NCBI RefSeq assembly: GCF_011761985.1
Contig: NZ_JAASQT010000007.1
Span: forward strand, 62,001-126,000
Direction: 5' to 3'
DNA length: 64,000 bases
Source: Brevundimonas terrae
Lineage (GTDB): Bacteria; Pseudomonadota; Alphaproteobacteria; Caulobacterales; Caulobacteraceae
Shown here in pieces: positions 26,690 to 35,664 of this stretch. The notes below the pieces were generated by a model. That model was given only the letters and a program-made list of their open reading frames with translations, made no database searches and was not told the DNA's origin. The position numbers and the translations under genes were made by a program. Numbering within the stretch: the stretch's first letter is position 1; each line of letters starts with the position of its first letter.

Positions 26690-27070
26690 ATGCGCGCGCT
26701 GGCAGTTACCGTACTGGGCGCGGCATCACTGGCCCTGTCGGGGTGCGTTATTCTGGCAAACGATGAGTCCGAAACCACGCGCATCATGACGGTGGAGCAG
26801 GCCAAGGCGGCGTCGGACTATGCTCCTCTGCGTAGCTTTAGTGCCGATGGCCGTCAGGTTCAGGCCAAGGTGTGGACGACCTGTGCGTCCAGCGGTGATT
26901 TTGATGTGGCACTGGTGGACCAGACACACAGCCACAGCCTGACCATTCGCCAGAGAGCCGAGGCGCAATGCCAAGGCGAGGGGCGCGAATTGTCGCTGAG
27001 CTGGACCTATGATGTTCTGGGCCTGAATGCAGGCGAACGCATCGTCTTGAAGAACCAGATCGTTCTTTAA
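26690..27070 (+). CDS. Lipoprotein, third of a related trio
   Basis: The 126-residue precursor has lipobox LSGC (Cys about 19). The mature part has the two-Cys pattern (TTCASS, AQCQGE) and LSLSWTYDVLGLNAGERIVLKNQIV, parallel to the 138-residue lipoprotein upstream. The start ATG at 26690 nearly overlaps the stop of the mini-lipoprotein. Unknown function; envelope location inferred. Confidence 0.75.
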   Translation: MRALAVTVLGAASLALSGCVILANDESETTRIMTVEQAKAASDYAPLRSFSADGRQVQAKVWTTCASSGDFDVALVDQTHSHSLTIRQRAEAQCQGEGRELSLSWTYDVLGLNAGERIVLKNQIVL

Positions 27071-27073
27071 GCT

Positions 27074-27499
27074 CTAGCGAGAAAACGGGGCGATCATATC
27101 CGCCGGAATGCGGTGTGGTCGCAGGGTTCTGGCATCAACCAGACACCATTCGGAGATGCCCTGGGCGCAGACGCGACCCTCGGCATCCTCGATCCGCACA
27201 TAGCGTGCAAAGCGCGGCCCTTGCGGATCACCGACCCATGTACGCGCGACAATGCCGGCGGCATCCGGCTGGATCGGGCGCAGATAGTCGATCTCGTGAC
27301 GCAGGGCGACCCATGACCATTTGGTGCGGGTCTCGTCGTCGAAACGGGCGTTCCAGTGGGCTGTGCCGACATCCTGCAACCAGCCCACATAGACGACATT
27401 ATTGACGTGCTCGTTCTCGTCGATGTGCTCTGGACGGATGTCCAGAGGCACAACGAAGACCTCGCGGTCGGTGCGGGGTTCGAGAACGGGACGGGCCAA
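27074..27499 (-). CDS. Hotdog-fold acyl-CoA thioesterase
   Basis: The 141-residue protein has the 4HBT hotdog pattern: IRPEHIDENEHVNNVVYVGWLQD with the catalytic Asp/Glu-His region, and later RIEDAEGRVCAQGISEWCLVD. Such enzymes hydrolyse acyl-CoA or related thioesters; the substrate is unknown. It appears to start at TTG (27499) with GAGGA eight bases before, only a few bases after grxD, so the two are likely coupled. Confidence 0.88.
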   Translation of the reverse strand: MARPVLEPRTDREVFVVPLDIRPEHIDENEHVNNVVYVGWLQDVGTAHWNARFDDETRTKWSWVALRHEIDYLRPIQPDAAGIVARTWVGDPQGPRFARYVRIEDAEGRVCAQGISEWCLVDARTLRPHRIPADMIAPFSR

Positions 27500-27503
27500 G
27501 GTC

Positions 27504-27860
27504 TTAGTCCTCGGCCGGACCGATGCCTTTTTCGGCCATCAGAGCTTGAAGTTCACCGGCATTGAACATTTCGCGCATGATGTCCGAACCGCCCACGAAC
27601 TCGCCCTTGACGTAGAGCTGCGGGATGGTCGGCCAGTCGGAATAGTTCTTGATGCCTTCGCGCAAGGCTTCGGATTGCAGCACATCGACGCCCACAAAGG
27701 CCACACCGATATGGTCCAGAATCTGGACGGCAAGACCCGAGAAGCCGCAACGCGGAGAATCCGGTGTGCCCTTCATAAACAGGACGACATCATGATCCTT
27801 GACGGCGGAATCGAGGAAAGCGTTGACGGGATCAGCAGTTTGTTCGGTCACTTCAGGCAC
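27504..27860 (-). CDS. grxD: Monothiol glutaredoxin GrxD (CGFS type)
   Basis: The 118-residue monothiol glutaredoxin has the CGFS active site (Cys38), the glutathione-binding KGTPDSP and WPTIPQLYVKGEFVGGSDI segments. With glutathione it carries a 2Fe-2S cluster and delivers it to client proteins, usually with a BolA partner. No bolA is seen in this window. The start is GTG at 27860; a second GTG nine bases later is possible. Confidence 0.94.
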   Translation of the reverse strand: MPEVTEQTADPVNAFLDSAVKDHDVVLFMKGTPDSPRCGFSGLAVQILDHIGVAFVGVDVLQSEALREGIKNYSDWPTIPQLYVKGEFVGGSDIMREMFNAGELQALMAEKGIGPAED

Positions 27861-27932
27861 CTAGTAAGACTTGAGAGTCAGCTAGGCACCCAATGTGGCG
27901 GGGTCAAGGTGAGGGGCCCGAATAACTGCCGA

Positions 27933-29183
27933 TCAGACCGTTTTGACGGACATCATCAGGGTGCGGGCCCGTGCCGCCAGAGACGGCGCACCGGCCAGCG
28001 TGGCGGCATCGGCGGCTTCGTAAAGGGCCATACCCAGATCCTGTGTCGGATAGGACAGGTGTCCCGCCAGCACCAGCGACAGTCTGGCCATGGAAATCTG
28101 GTCGCTGGCCCAGTCAATGGCCGTGGTTTCGTCCATTGAACGTGTCAGGCGACGACGCAGCGTCATTTCCATCTTGGTCAGGGCCAGCATGTCATTGGCG
28201 GTCTGGGCATCGTCGAGGGCATGAGCCATGGCGCGTTCGCGAATCTGCGCCCCCAGTATCAGTCCGGTCTGGTCGGTCAGCTTCTGGGCCTGATCCAGCA
28301 GGCGGGTATCGGTTTGGCCGCGTTCGGCCTTGAGAAGCTGGATCGTGGCCCAGTCCAGAGGGCTGTGGTCAGGGGTGAACTGGTCGGCGGCGGCTTCGAA
28401 CAGGCTGTTGGCCTGTTGGTGGGCGTCATTATCACTGGCAATAGCGGCGAGGGCCGCCATGCCGGTGCCGCACAGGGCCAGCGCCCGTGCCCGACTGACA
28501 GGGCGCTCGTCCGGTGTGGCGTTTTCCACCAGTTGACGCAGTTCGCGACCGGCACGGTCCAGCAGGCTGGCATTGCGGGTCAGCAGACCGGCTTCCAGCG
28601 ACAGGGCCGCACGATCCAGTTGCAGGTCTTCGCCGATAGAAGTGTCGTCGGGTTTCAGAAGCTGCATCACCTCGGCCAGCCGGTTGGCCGTTTCGGCCAT
28701 GCGTTCGGCATCACAGGCCAAACGGGCCTGACGGGCATGCAGACGGACCTTCAGAGCTTCGATTTCGGCGCGGGTTTCGGTCCGGCGTGCATCGGGCAGA
28801 TGGCCAAGACTGTCCAGCAGGCCCGAGAGCCGGTGCGGGGCACCATAGAGGTCAAAGGCCAGCATGGAGGTGTGGCCGACATCGAGGGCCGCACGGATGG
28901 TCTGGTCATCGTTCAGGGCCGAGCGGGCGGCATCGCGACCGGCCTGTTCGGCGCGTTGCAAGCTTTCGGGACTGCCCGAACGACGGGCATGTTCGCGCCA
29001 CAGGGCGGCGGCCCGCATCCATCCCTCATAGGGGCGCGGGCACGATATGCGTCCCGCATCGGTGGACTGGTTACGCGCTTCGGACTCGACCAGATTCAGG
29101 CCGACAAGCTCCAGCCAGCCAAGATCATGGCTGTCGCGGGCCTTTTCGAAAAGGCGTCTCAAATCTCTTCCAAACTCGAACAT
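27933..29183 (-). CDS. Helical cytoplasmic protein of unknown function
   Basis: This is 416 residues from the ATG at 29183 (MFEFGRDLRRLFEKARD); nine more upstream residues are open. No signal peptide or membrane segment. It is almost entirely alpha-helical with repeated Ala/Leu/Asp/Arg stretches, suggestive of a TPR-like solenoid, but no repeat I can define sharply. It is probably a lineage-restricted conserved protein of Caulobacterales. It is followed by grxD after 72 bases. Confidence 0.75.
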   Translation of the reverse strand: MFEFGRDLRRLFEKARDSHDLGWLELVGLNLVESEARNQSTDAGRISCPRPYEGWMRAAALWREHARRSGSPESLQRAEQAGRDAARSALNDDQTIRAALDVGHTSMLAFDLYGAPHRLSGLLDSLGHLPDARRTETRAEIEALKVRLHARQARLACDAERMAETANRLAEVMQLLKPDDTSIGEDLQLDRAALSLEAGLLTRNASLLDRAGRELRQLVENATPDERPVSRARALALCGTGMAALAAIASDNDAHQQANSLFEAAADQFTPDHSPLDWATIQLLKAERGQTDTRLLDQAQKLTDQTGLILGAQIRERAMAHALDDAQTANDMLALTKMEMTLRRRLTRSMDETTAIDWASDQISMARLSLVLAGHLSYPTQDLGMALYEAADAATLAGAPSLAARARTLMMSVKTV

Positions 29184-29284
29184 AGGTCCGCTGTCCCGGA
29201 TTGGGATCATGGATCGATCCCGTCACTGTCCAAGCAAACGCAGCGCCAAGATGAAGGTTCTCGACGAAATAACGTTGTTATTAT

Positions 29285-29641
29285 TTAGTTGAGGGAAGGC
29301 GCTGATTTCATGCAGGATTCAAGACGTTCGGACATGCGCGATTCCCGCTGGCTTAGATCGCGTACGGAGCGAATGCGGGCATTTGTCATGTCCCGCTCGG
29401 TCTGGATCGGGGGGCGGCCCGAGGCCTGACCCAGCTGAATCGTGGTCAGGGACCAGTAGAGAGCCGCGTCAAACAGGCGGCGCCCGCGCGCGGTTTCATT
29501 GCCTTCCAGTTCCGAGCCAGCCTGAGTGACACCGGCGCACAGGACTGCATCCCCGTATGACACAACAAGCGGTGTCGCAGGCGTGGAGGCGGCCTGCAGG
29601 GTCGCAACCATCGTCGCCAATGCCAGGGGGAAACTCAACAT
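29285..29641 (-). CDS. Small secreted protein of unknown function
   Basis: The 118-residue precursor has a signal peptide (MLSFPLALATMVATLQAAS). The mature part has two Cys (AVLCAG near residue 35 and ESCMKS near the end) that could pair, and is rich in Arg, Ser and Thr. I recognise no family. It is just upstream of the helical protein gene in the same direction. Confidence 0.6.
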   Translation of the reverse strand: MLSFPLALATMVATLQAASTPATPLVVSYGDAVLCAGVTQAGSELEGNETARGRRLFDAALYWSLTTIQLGQASGRPPIQTERDMTNARIRSVRDLSQRESRMSERLESCMKSAPSLN

Positions 29642-29714
29642 ATCTTCTCCGGACCGGAAAAACCCGAACCTGACATCAGCAAATCACGTCTGGCAGACGG
29701 AAGAAACCCCCGCA

Positions 29715-30632
29715 TCAAAGGTATTCTGGGGGATGCAGATGGCAATCGGATGGCAGGGCCTCCTGACGGAGCCAACGCAGAAAACTGCGCTGGGCGCGTG
29801 AAGGTTCGGCTCCGGTCAAGCTGACACCAATACCGCCTTCATCCGGTGCAAAGCCGTAAGGGGCAACGAGCTTTCCCTGTGCAATGGCATCGGCGCACAA
29901 TATCCATGGCAGGACGGCCGCGCCCCAGTCGGCCAGCACCGCATCCAGTACAAAATGTAGATGGGCCAGACTGCGCGGTGCACTTGGTGGTGCAGGTAGC
30001 TGAACGCCACTGAGTTGCGTCCAGTCGGACCAGCTTGAGGTCTGGGTGCGCGAGATCAGGCGCGGTGCCTGCGCCAGTGCCATACGCGCATCCGTTCCGG
30101 CGCGTTGGGTCGAGATGACGGGGCCGATGGCATTGGGGGCGATATATTCCACGCCCGCTGCATTCAGAGCCGACGGTCCCATCAGGCGAATGACGGCATC
30201 GGCACCTCTATGCGTTTCGGCATGCGGCGACAGTTCGATCAGATGGATGTGGATATGCGGATACTGTTCGTGAAAGCGGGCCAGTCGCGGGATCAGCCAC
30301 TTGACCGACAGGCTGGCATGGACCGCCACCGACAGTTCGTCGCTTTGTCCACGGGCATGGGTGACGGCTGCCGATATGCGATCAAACGCAGGGTGTAGTT
30401 CGGCGGCCAGTGCCGCGCCTTTTTCGGTCAGCCGCAGCGCATGTCTGGGCCCATCGAACAGGCGAAGCTCCAACTGTTTTTCCAGTGACTTTACCTGTCG
30501 GCTGATGGCGCTGTGGGTCACATGCAGCTCGGCCGCGGCGGCGGTGGCGCTGCCGGTCCGCGCCATGGCCTCGAAGGCCCGCAGCGCGGTCAGCGAGATT
30601 TGTGATGTCGAGCCTGTGAGGTTTTGGAACAT
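29715..30632 (-). CDS. LysR-family transcriptional regulator (GcvA-like)
   Basis: The 305-residue protein has an N-terminal winged helix (SLTALRAFEAMARTGSATAAAAELHVTHSAISRQVKSLE) and a substrate-binding half (about 100-300). The LTALRAFEA opening and overall pattern resemble GcvA/AmpR-type LysR proteins. It is divergent from the MFS gene with 55 bases between the starts, so it very likely controls that transporter and itself. The inducer is unknown. Confidence 0.92.
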   Translation of the reverse strand: MFQNLTGSTSQISLTALRAFEAMARTGSATAAAAELHVTHSAISRQVKSLEKQLELRLFDGPRHALRLTEKGAALAAELHPAFDRISAAVTHARGQSDELSVAVHASLSVKWLIPRLARFHEQYPHIHIHLIELSPHAETHRGADAVIRLMGPSALNAAGVEYIAPNAIGPVISTQRAGTDARMALAQAPRLISRTQTSSWSDWTQLSGVQLPAPPSAPRSLAHLHFVLDAVLADWGAAVLPWILCADAIAQGKLVAPYGFAPDEGGIGVSLTGAEPSRAQRSFLRWLRQEALPSDCHLHPPEYL

Positions 30633-30687
30633 GCACTGACCGATAGATCGCTAACGCTGGCGACACAATCGCGGGCATGGCGGGCCC

Positions 30688-31872
30688 ATGTATAAATCTG
30701 AAAACACAGTTTCACTGATCCTGCCGCTGGGAACAGGCATGATCGTCTCGTTCGCTTCCAGCTATTATCTGCTGGGGGTCATGGCCGAGCCGGTCGCTGC
30801 GGCGACAGGCACCACCACCCACCAGTTGTTCGCAGCCCTTTCGGGGGCTTTTTTTATAGCCGCCTGTTCCAGCATGGTGTCGGGCAAATGGATCGACCGT
30901 AGAGGCGGGCGCGAGGTGCTGGTGGCGGCAGCGCTTATGCTGGCCTTGGCCCTGACCCTGTTGGCGCTGGCGCAAACGGCAGTCATGGCGTTGGCGGGGG
31001 TGCTGGCACTGGGCTTTGGCATGGGGGTTGGATTTTACGCGCCTGCCAATGCGCTGCTGGTCAGTGTTTATGGTGCGCAGGCGCGAAAACCGATCACGGC
31101 GGTTTCCCTGATGGGGGCGTGCGGAGGGGCCATCGGCTGGCCCCTGACCCTTGCTCTGGTCGAATGGCTGGGGTGGCGCGGCGCGTGCGGGGTGTGGGCG
31201 CTGGCGCATGTGCTGGTGTGTATTCCGCTGTACCAGTTCTGTTTGCCGAGGGGCATCGTGGCTGTCGCGCCAAACGAAGGGGCAAGCCCTGTGCGCTGGG
31301 ACCGGCGCATGGTGCAGATGGCGCTGTTGTTTGCCGGGGCGTGGTGGGTTGCGACCGCCTGTGCCGCGCAACTGCCACGACTGATGCAGGCGCTGGGCCT
31401 GTCACCGGCGGGTGCGGCCATGGCGGGCAGCGCAATGGCCTTGTCTGCCTTGGGAATGCGGGTGCTGGCTCTGCTGGCTCCGCCCAAGGCCTCGCCCCTG
31501 CATACTGTACGTTTGGCGACCCTGTTGCATCCTGTCGGCGTCTTGGTGGCGATGTCCGGAGGCAAGGCCGCCTCGGTGGCGGTGGCCATAGGGCAGGGGG
31601 CGGGGAACGGGTTGTTGTCGGTGGCCTCGGGGGTCTTGCCGCTGCATGTCTTTGGCAAGGAAAACTATGGTCAGAGACAGGTGGCGGTTCTGCTGCCCGC
31701 GCGGTTCGTACAGGCCATAGCGCCGCTCAGTTTCGGTCTGGCGCTGGATCGTTCGGCGGGGTTTGCCTTGGGCCTGACCTCGGCTGTGTGTGTGGTCATG
31801 TTTGCCCTGACGCTGGGACTGGAGGCGAAAGGGCGGATTGCCTCTCGTATCGTGGCGCGGGATCGGGCATGA
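30688..31872 (+). CDS. MFS transporter
   Basis: The 394-residue protein has twelve predicted membrane helices and the MFS loop motif GKWIDRRGGREVL (about 70-83). It is probably an exporter or small-molecule permease. Substrate is not evident. It is divergent from the LysR regulator and followed 7 bases later by the YczE-like gene, so the two are likely one transcript. Confidence 0.9.
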   Translation: MYKSENTVSLILPLGTGMIVSFASSYYLLGVMAEPVAAATGTTTHQLFAALSGAFFIAACSSMVSGKWIDRRGGREVLVAAALMLALALTLLALAQTAVMALAGVLALGFGMGVGFYAPANALLVSVYGAQARKPITAVSLMGACGGAIGWPLTLALVEWLGWRGACGVWALAHVLVCIPLYQFCLPRGIVAVAPNEGASPVRWDRRMVQMALLFAGAWWVATACAAQLPRLMQALGLSPAGAAMAGSAMALSALGMRVLALLAPPKASPLHTVRLATLLHPVGVLVAMSGGKAASVAVAIGQGAGNGLLSVASGVLPLHVFGKENYGQRQVAVLLPARFVQAIAPLSFGLALDRSAGFALGLTSAVCVVMFALTLGLEAKGRIASRIVARDRA

Positions 31873-31879
31873 CGGAGCT

Positions 31880-32473
31880 ATGTGGGGATTAAGATTTATC
31901 CAGCTGCTGGCTGGTCTGTGTGTGTTCGGGTTGGGGGCGGCCCTGATGGTGCGCTCGAATCTGGGGCTGGATCCGTGGAATGTCTTCCATCAGGGCCTGT
32001 CGGGACTGACGGGGCTTAGCCTCGGCGTGCTCAGCATCCTGTCAGGTGTGGTGGTGATGTTGTTGTGGATACCGCTGCGCCAGATGCCCGGTATCGGCAC
32101 GATTGCGAACATCCTGATGATCGGTTTGTCGCTGGACTTCTTCTTGTGGGTGCTGCCCGAGTTTCAGGGCTGGCCGTTGCGCATCGGCGCGCTAGCCTTC
32201 GGGGTCGTCCTGACAGGTTTTGGCTCGGCGGCCTATATTGGCGCAGGCATGGGTACGGGACCGCGTGACGGATTGATGGTGGGCCTGAACCGCAGGCTCG
32301 GCTGGTCGATCCGTGTGTCCAGAATGCTGGTCGAAGTGGTCGTTCTGGCGATCGGCTGGTTGCTGGGCGGCGTTGCGGGCGTGGGGACGGTGGCCTTTGC
32401 CCTGTGTATCGGGCCGCTGGTGCAGTTCTTCCTGCCGTGGTTCCAGAACCGTTTTCAGCCTAGGCCGGAATAG
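31880..32473 (+). CDS. YczE/YyaS/YitT-like membrane protein
   Basis: The 197-residue integral membrane protein has about five helices and the signature LGAALMVRSNLGLDPWNVFHQGLS plus IGAGMGTGPRDGLMVGLNRRLG. These match the YczE-type family of unknown function. It starts at ATG 31880 after a CGGAG site. Its 3' end overlaps ada by 14 bases. Confidence 0.88.
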   Translation: MWGLRFIQLLAGLCVFGLGAALMVRSNLGLDPWNVFHQGLSGLTGLSLGVLSILSGVVVMLLWIPLRQMPGIGTIANILMIGLSLDFFLWVLPEFQGWPLRIGALAFGVVLTGFGSAAYIGAGMGTGPRDGLMVGLNRRLGWSIRVSRMLVEVVVLAIGWLLGGVAGVGTVAFALCIGPLVQFFLPWFQNRFQPRPE

Positions 32474-33545
32474 AGCGGCGCTCTGCGGCTTGGGTGGCTT
32501 TCAGGTCGCGCTCGATCTCGATCAGCCTTTGCTTGCGCCACAGGCCGCCCGCATAGCCGGTCAGTGAACCGTCGGCCCCGATAACGCGGTGGCAGGGGAT
32601 CATCAGGGCGATCTGGTTGGAGCCATTGGCGCGGGCGACAGCGCGCACAGCCGTCGGCTGGCCGATCTGGCGGGCAATGTCGCCATAGGATCGGGTTTCG
32701 CCTGCGGGAATGGTTTGCAGGGCGTGCCAGACGCGCTTGTAAAAATCGGTGCCGTGCATGGCTAGAGGCGTTTCAAAACGGCCCGAGCGAGCGGCGAAAT
32801 AGTCATCCAGTTCGCTGGCAGCCTGTTCGGCGGGGGCAAAGCGCCCGATGCCAAGACCGCCCGGTGTATGGGCCTGCATCTTTTGCAGTTCGGCAGGCAG
32901 GCCCTTGCGATCGACAAATTCCAGCAGGTGCAGATGGCTGGAGCTGCTGATGGCAATCATGTCGCCCAAGGTCGTGGGTATCCATGTGGCCCGCATGGCC
33001 CCGTCAGACTTCAGGTCCGATGGCGCACAGCCAAGCAGCTTGGCAAATGCCGTGCGGAAGGCACTGGGTGATTCAAAACTGGCATCCAGTTGGGCGGTCA
33101 TAACCGATCCTCCGAGAGCAAGGGTTTCAAAGCCTTCGCGCAGGCGGCGCTGACGCGCCATTTCCAGAAACGTCATGCCGAAATGGCGCTTGAAGGCGCG
33201 GCGCACCGTGGACAGGTCATAGCCCAGTCTTGCGATGTCCGGTTCGGACCAGCGGTGGTCGGGACGATCCTCCAGACGCGCCAGCAGGTCGGTGATGACC
33301 GGATCGTTCTGGGCTGCGGCCTGTAGCGGGTGACAGCGTTTGCAGGCCCGAAAACCCGCCTCGATACATTCGCCGACCGTGGCTCTGAACGTGCAGTTCT
33401 CGCGCAGGGGCTTTCGTGCCGGACAGGTCAGGCGACAAAAAATGCCGGTCGAATGCACACAAACAAAGGCCTGCCCGTCATAGCGGTCATCACGCGCAAC
33501 GAGGGCGTCGTACAGAATATCGGGCGAGGGCAGGTCAAACAGCAT
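32460..33545 (-). CDS. ada: Ada: DNA methylphosphotriester/O6-alkylguanine methyltransferase and regulator
   Basis: The 361-residue protein has all three Ada modules. An N-terminal zinc domain has Cys ligands in CRLTCPAR and CKRC. An AraC-type helix-turn-helix lies at about 90-180. The C-terminal methyltransferase has the acceptor Cys in the IPCHRVIG motif near residue 320. It repairs alkylated guanine and phosphotriesters and, when methylated, activates the adaptive response. It converges on the YczE-like gene with a 14-base overlap. Confidence 0.95.
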   Translation of the reverse strand: MLFDLPSPDILYDALVARDDRYDGQAFVCVHSTGIFCRLTCPARKPLRENCTFRATVGECIEAGFRACKRCHPLQAAAQNDPVITDLLARLEDRPDHRWSEPDIARLGYDLSTVRRAFKRHFGMTFLEMARQRRLREGFETLALGGSVMTAQLDASFESPSAFRTAFAKLLGCAPSDLKSDGAMRATWIPTTLGDMIAISSSSHLHLLEFVDRKGLPAELQKMQAHTPGGLGIGRFAPAEQAASELDDYFAARSGRFETPLAMHGTDFYKRVWHALQTIPAGETRSYGDIARQIGQPTAVRAVARANGSNQIALMIPCHRVIGADGSLTGYAGGLWRKQRLIEIERDLKATQAAERRSIPA

Positions 33546-33611
33546 GGTTCGATCATAACCGATCTGGTGAACCCTGCCGCCGGTTTTCGGGCGTCTATTG
33601 TTCCGGCCACG

Positions 33612-33641
33612 AAAAAGGGGAGACCGGAGCCTCCCCTTTGA
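33612..33641 (-). terminator. Rho-independent terminator after prfC
   Basis: On the minus strand AAAGGGGAG/CTCCCCTTT pairs around an 8-base loop and is followed by TT. Confidence 0.8.
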
Positions 33642-33645
33642 AAAC

Positions 33646-35277
33646 TTAACCGCGTTCCAGCGTCTTGGAGAAGGTCACCTTGGGGAAGCGTTCGCCGACA
33701 TAGCCGGTTTCCCACGAGGACTTGGCCAGGAAGACAGGGTTCTGGTCGATATCGAAGGCCATTTGCGGGCGGTATTTGCCGGCAAAGTCCTCAAGGTCGG
33801 CCTTGTCTCCGCCGACCCAGCGGGCCTCGGCATAGGGGGATGGCTCGAAGAGGACATCCAGACCGTATTCCTCGCCCAGACGGTCGGCCATAACTTCGAA
33901 CTGAAGCTGGCCGACGGCACCGACGATGAAGTCGGCACCGATTTCGGGACGGAACAGCTGGGTCACGCCTTCTTCGGCCAGACCTTCCAGCGCCTTCTTC
34001 AGGTGCTTGGCCTTCAGCGGGTCTTTCACACGGACGCGTTGCAGGATTTCCGGCGCAAAGTTCGGCAGGCCGGCAAAGCGGACAAGGCCGCTTTCGGACA
34101 GGCTGTCACCCACGCGCAGCACGCCGTGGTTGGGAATGCCGATCACATCGCCCGCATAGGCTTCTTCGGCCAGTTCACGGTCCGAGGCGAAGAACATGAT
34201 CGGCGCGTTGACCGACAACTGTTTGCCGGTGTTCTGCACCTTCAGCTTCATGCCGCGCTTGAACGAGCCGGAGGCCATGCGGAACATGGCGATACGGTCG
34301 CGGTGGTTCGGGTCCATATTGGCCTGAACCTTGAACACAAAACCGGTGACTTCGTTTTGGCCCGGATCGACCTCGATGGCCTCGGGGGCGGGGGCGTTGC
34401 GGGTTTCCGGCGGGGCTTCCTTGCGGGCAGGCATGACCTTGGGCGCGGGGGCCCATTCGCCAATGGCGCGCAGCAGGTCCTCGATGCCGAAGTGGCGCAG
34501 GGCCGAGCCCCACAGCACAGGCGTAAGGTGGCCTTCAAGGAAGGACTGGCGGTCAAATGCCGGATAACCGGCTTCGACCAGTTCCACAGCCTCTGCCACT
34601 TCGTCCTGTTCGCCCTGTTCGAAATACTGGGCGGCATCGGTCAGCGGCAGTGCGGCCGGATGCTCGGCATCATCGGTCGAACCGGCAATCTTCTTGGCAT
34701 AGGGCTGGAAGCGGCCGGTGCCGACCTCGACCAGTCCGCGCAGGCGGGTACCGCTACCGGCAGGCCACCAGATCGGGGCGGGGTCCAATTGCAGGCGGCT
34801 GGCGACCTCGTCCAGCAGGGCCATCGGGTCCTGCGCTTCGCGGTCTAGCTTGTTGATGAAGGTGATGATCGGGATGTTGCGAAGGCGGCAAACCTCGAAC
34901 AGCTTCAGCGTCTGCGGCTCGATACCCTTGGCGGCGTCCAGCACCATGATGGCGCAGTCGGCGGCGGTCAGGGTACGATAGGTATCTTCCGAAAAGTCTT
35001 CGTGGCCCGGCGTGTCCAGCAGGTTGAACATCTTGCCGTCATGCTCGAACGTCATCACCGAGGCGGTGACCGAGATGCCGCGTTCTTTTTCGATCTTCAT
35101 CCAGTCGGAACGGGCGCGGCGGTTATCACCACGCGCCTTGACGGCCCCTGCGGCACGCACAGCGCCACCGGCCAACAGGATATGTTCTGTCAGCGTGGTT
35201 TTACCGGCATCGGGGTGCGCGATGATGGCGAAGGTCCGGCGGCGGTGCGCTTCGTCTGCAATGGTCAGTTTCGACAT
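33646..35277 (-). CDS. prfC: Peptide chain release factor 3
   Basis: The 543-residue translational GTPase has G1 AHPDAGKTTLTEH, switch and G3 DTPGHEDFSEDTYR, and G4 NKLDREA. RF3-specific segments follow, such as FVFKVQANMDPNHRDRIAMFRMASG. It recycles RF1 and RF2 after termination. The ATG at 35277 matches the family start (MSKLTIADEAHRRRTFAI); the open frame extends 14 residues upstream without similarity. Confidence 0.96.
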   Translation of the reverse strand: MSKLTIADEAHRRRTFAIIAHPDAGKTTLTEHILLAGGAVRAAGAVKARGDNRRARSDWMKIEKERGISVTASVMTFEHDGKMFNLLDTPGHEDFSEDTYRTLTAADCAIMVLDAAKGIEPQTLKLFEVCRLRNIPIITFINKLDREAQDPMALLDEVASRLQLDPAPIWWPAGSGTRLRGLVEVGTGRFQPYAKKIAGSTDDAEHPAALPLTDAAQYFEQGEQDEVAEAVELVEAGYPAFDRQSFLEGHLTPVLWGSALRHFGIEDLLRAIGEWAPAPKVMPARKEAPPETRNAPAPEAIEVDPGQNEVTGFVFKVQANMDPNHRDRIAMFRMASGSFKRGMKLKVQNTGKQLSVNAPIMFFASDRELAEEAYAGDVIGIPNHGVLRVGDSLSESGLVRFAGLPNFAPEILQRVRVKDPLKAKHLKKALEGLAEEGVTQLFRPEIGADFIVGAVGQLQFEVMADRLGEEYGLDVLFEPSPYAEARWVGGDKADLEDFAGKYRPQMAFDIDQNPVFLAKSSWETGYVGERFPKVTFSKTLERG

Positions 35278-35435
35278 AAAAAATCCTCTGACCGCGGGGG
35301 TTAGAGCAATCAGCCCCAAAAGTCACCGTTCACGATGCTGTGAATGCCCCTAGCCAATGAGGGGTCTTTAGGGGACGGTTTCCTAACGAGACGGTGCCCC
35401 ACGATGGTCATCGCCGTAAAAGGGAAGGAAACGTC

Positions 35436-35594
35436 ATGGCTCTGGTTCATCCGGGTAGGTCGCGCGGAACGTCTTTTTCGCGCAATGAGAATGTCCGCAA
35501 AGAAATGCATCCGGCTGTAGGCCTGTTGTGCGGCTTTGCTGTTTTGCTGGGTGTCGCACTCAGCGTGCATTTGATTTTCCACGCCATAGTCTGA
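35436..35594 (+). CDS. Small single-span membrane protein
   Basis: This 52-residue protein has a basic, Ser/Arg-rich N-terminus and one membrane helix (about 26-50, VGLLCGFAVLLGVALSVHLIF). The ATG at 35436 follows GGAAGGAA, a good ribosome site. No family is recognised. It stands alone between prfC and the MFS exporter. Confidence 0.55.
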   Translation: MALVHPGRSRGTSFSRNENVRKEMHPAVGLLCGFAVLLGVALSVHLIFHAIV

Positions 35595-35664
35595 TCTGAC
35601 GGGCCATTCCGACAGCGGCGCGAAAGGCATAGGCCCTTCGCGCCATAGGTCGTTTGGTCCTGTC

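Noticed and set aside
33598..34848. 416-codon open frame on the plus strand
   Set aside because: Opposite prfC, which is unmistakable RF3.
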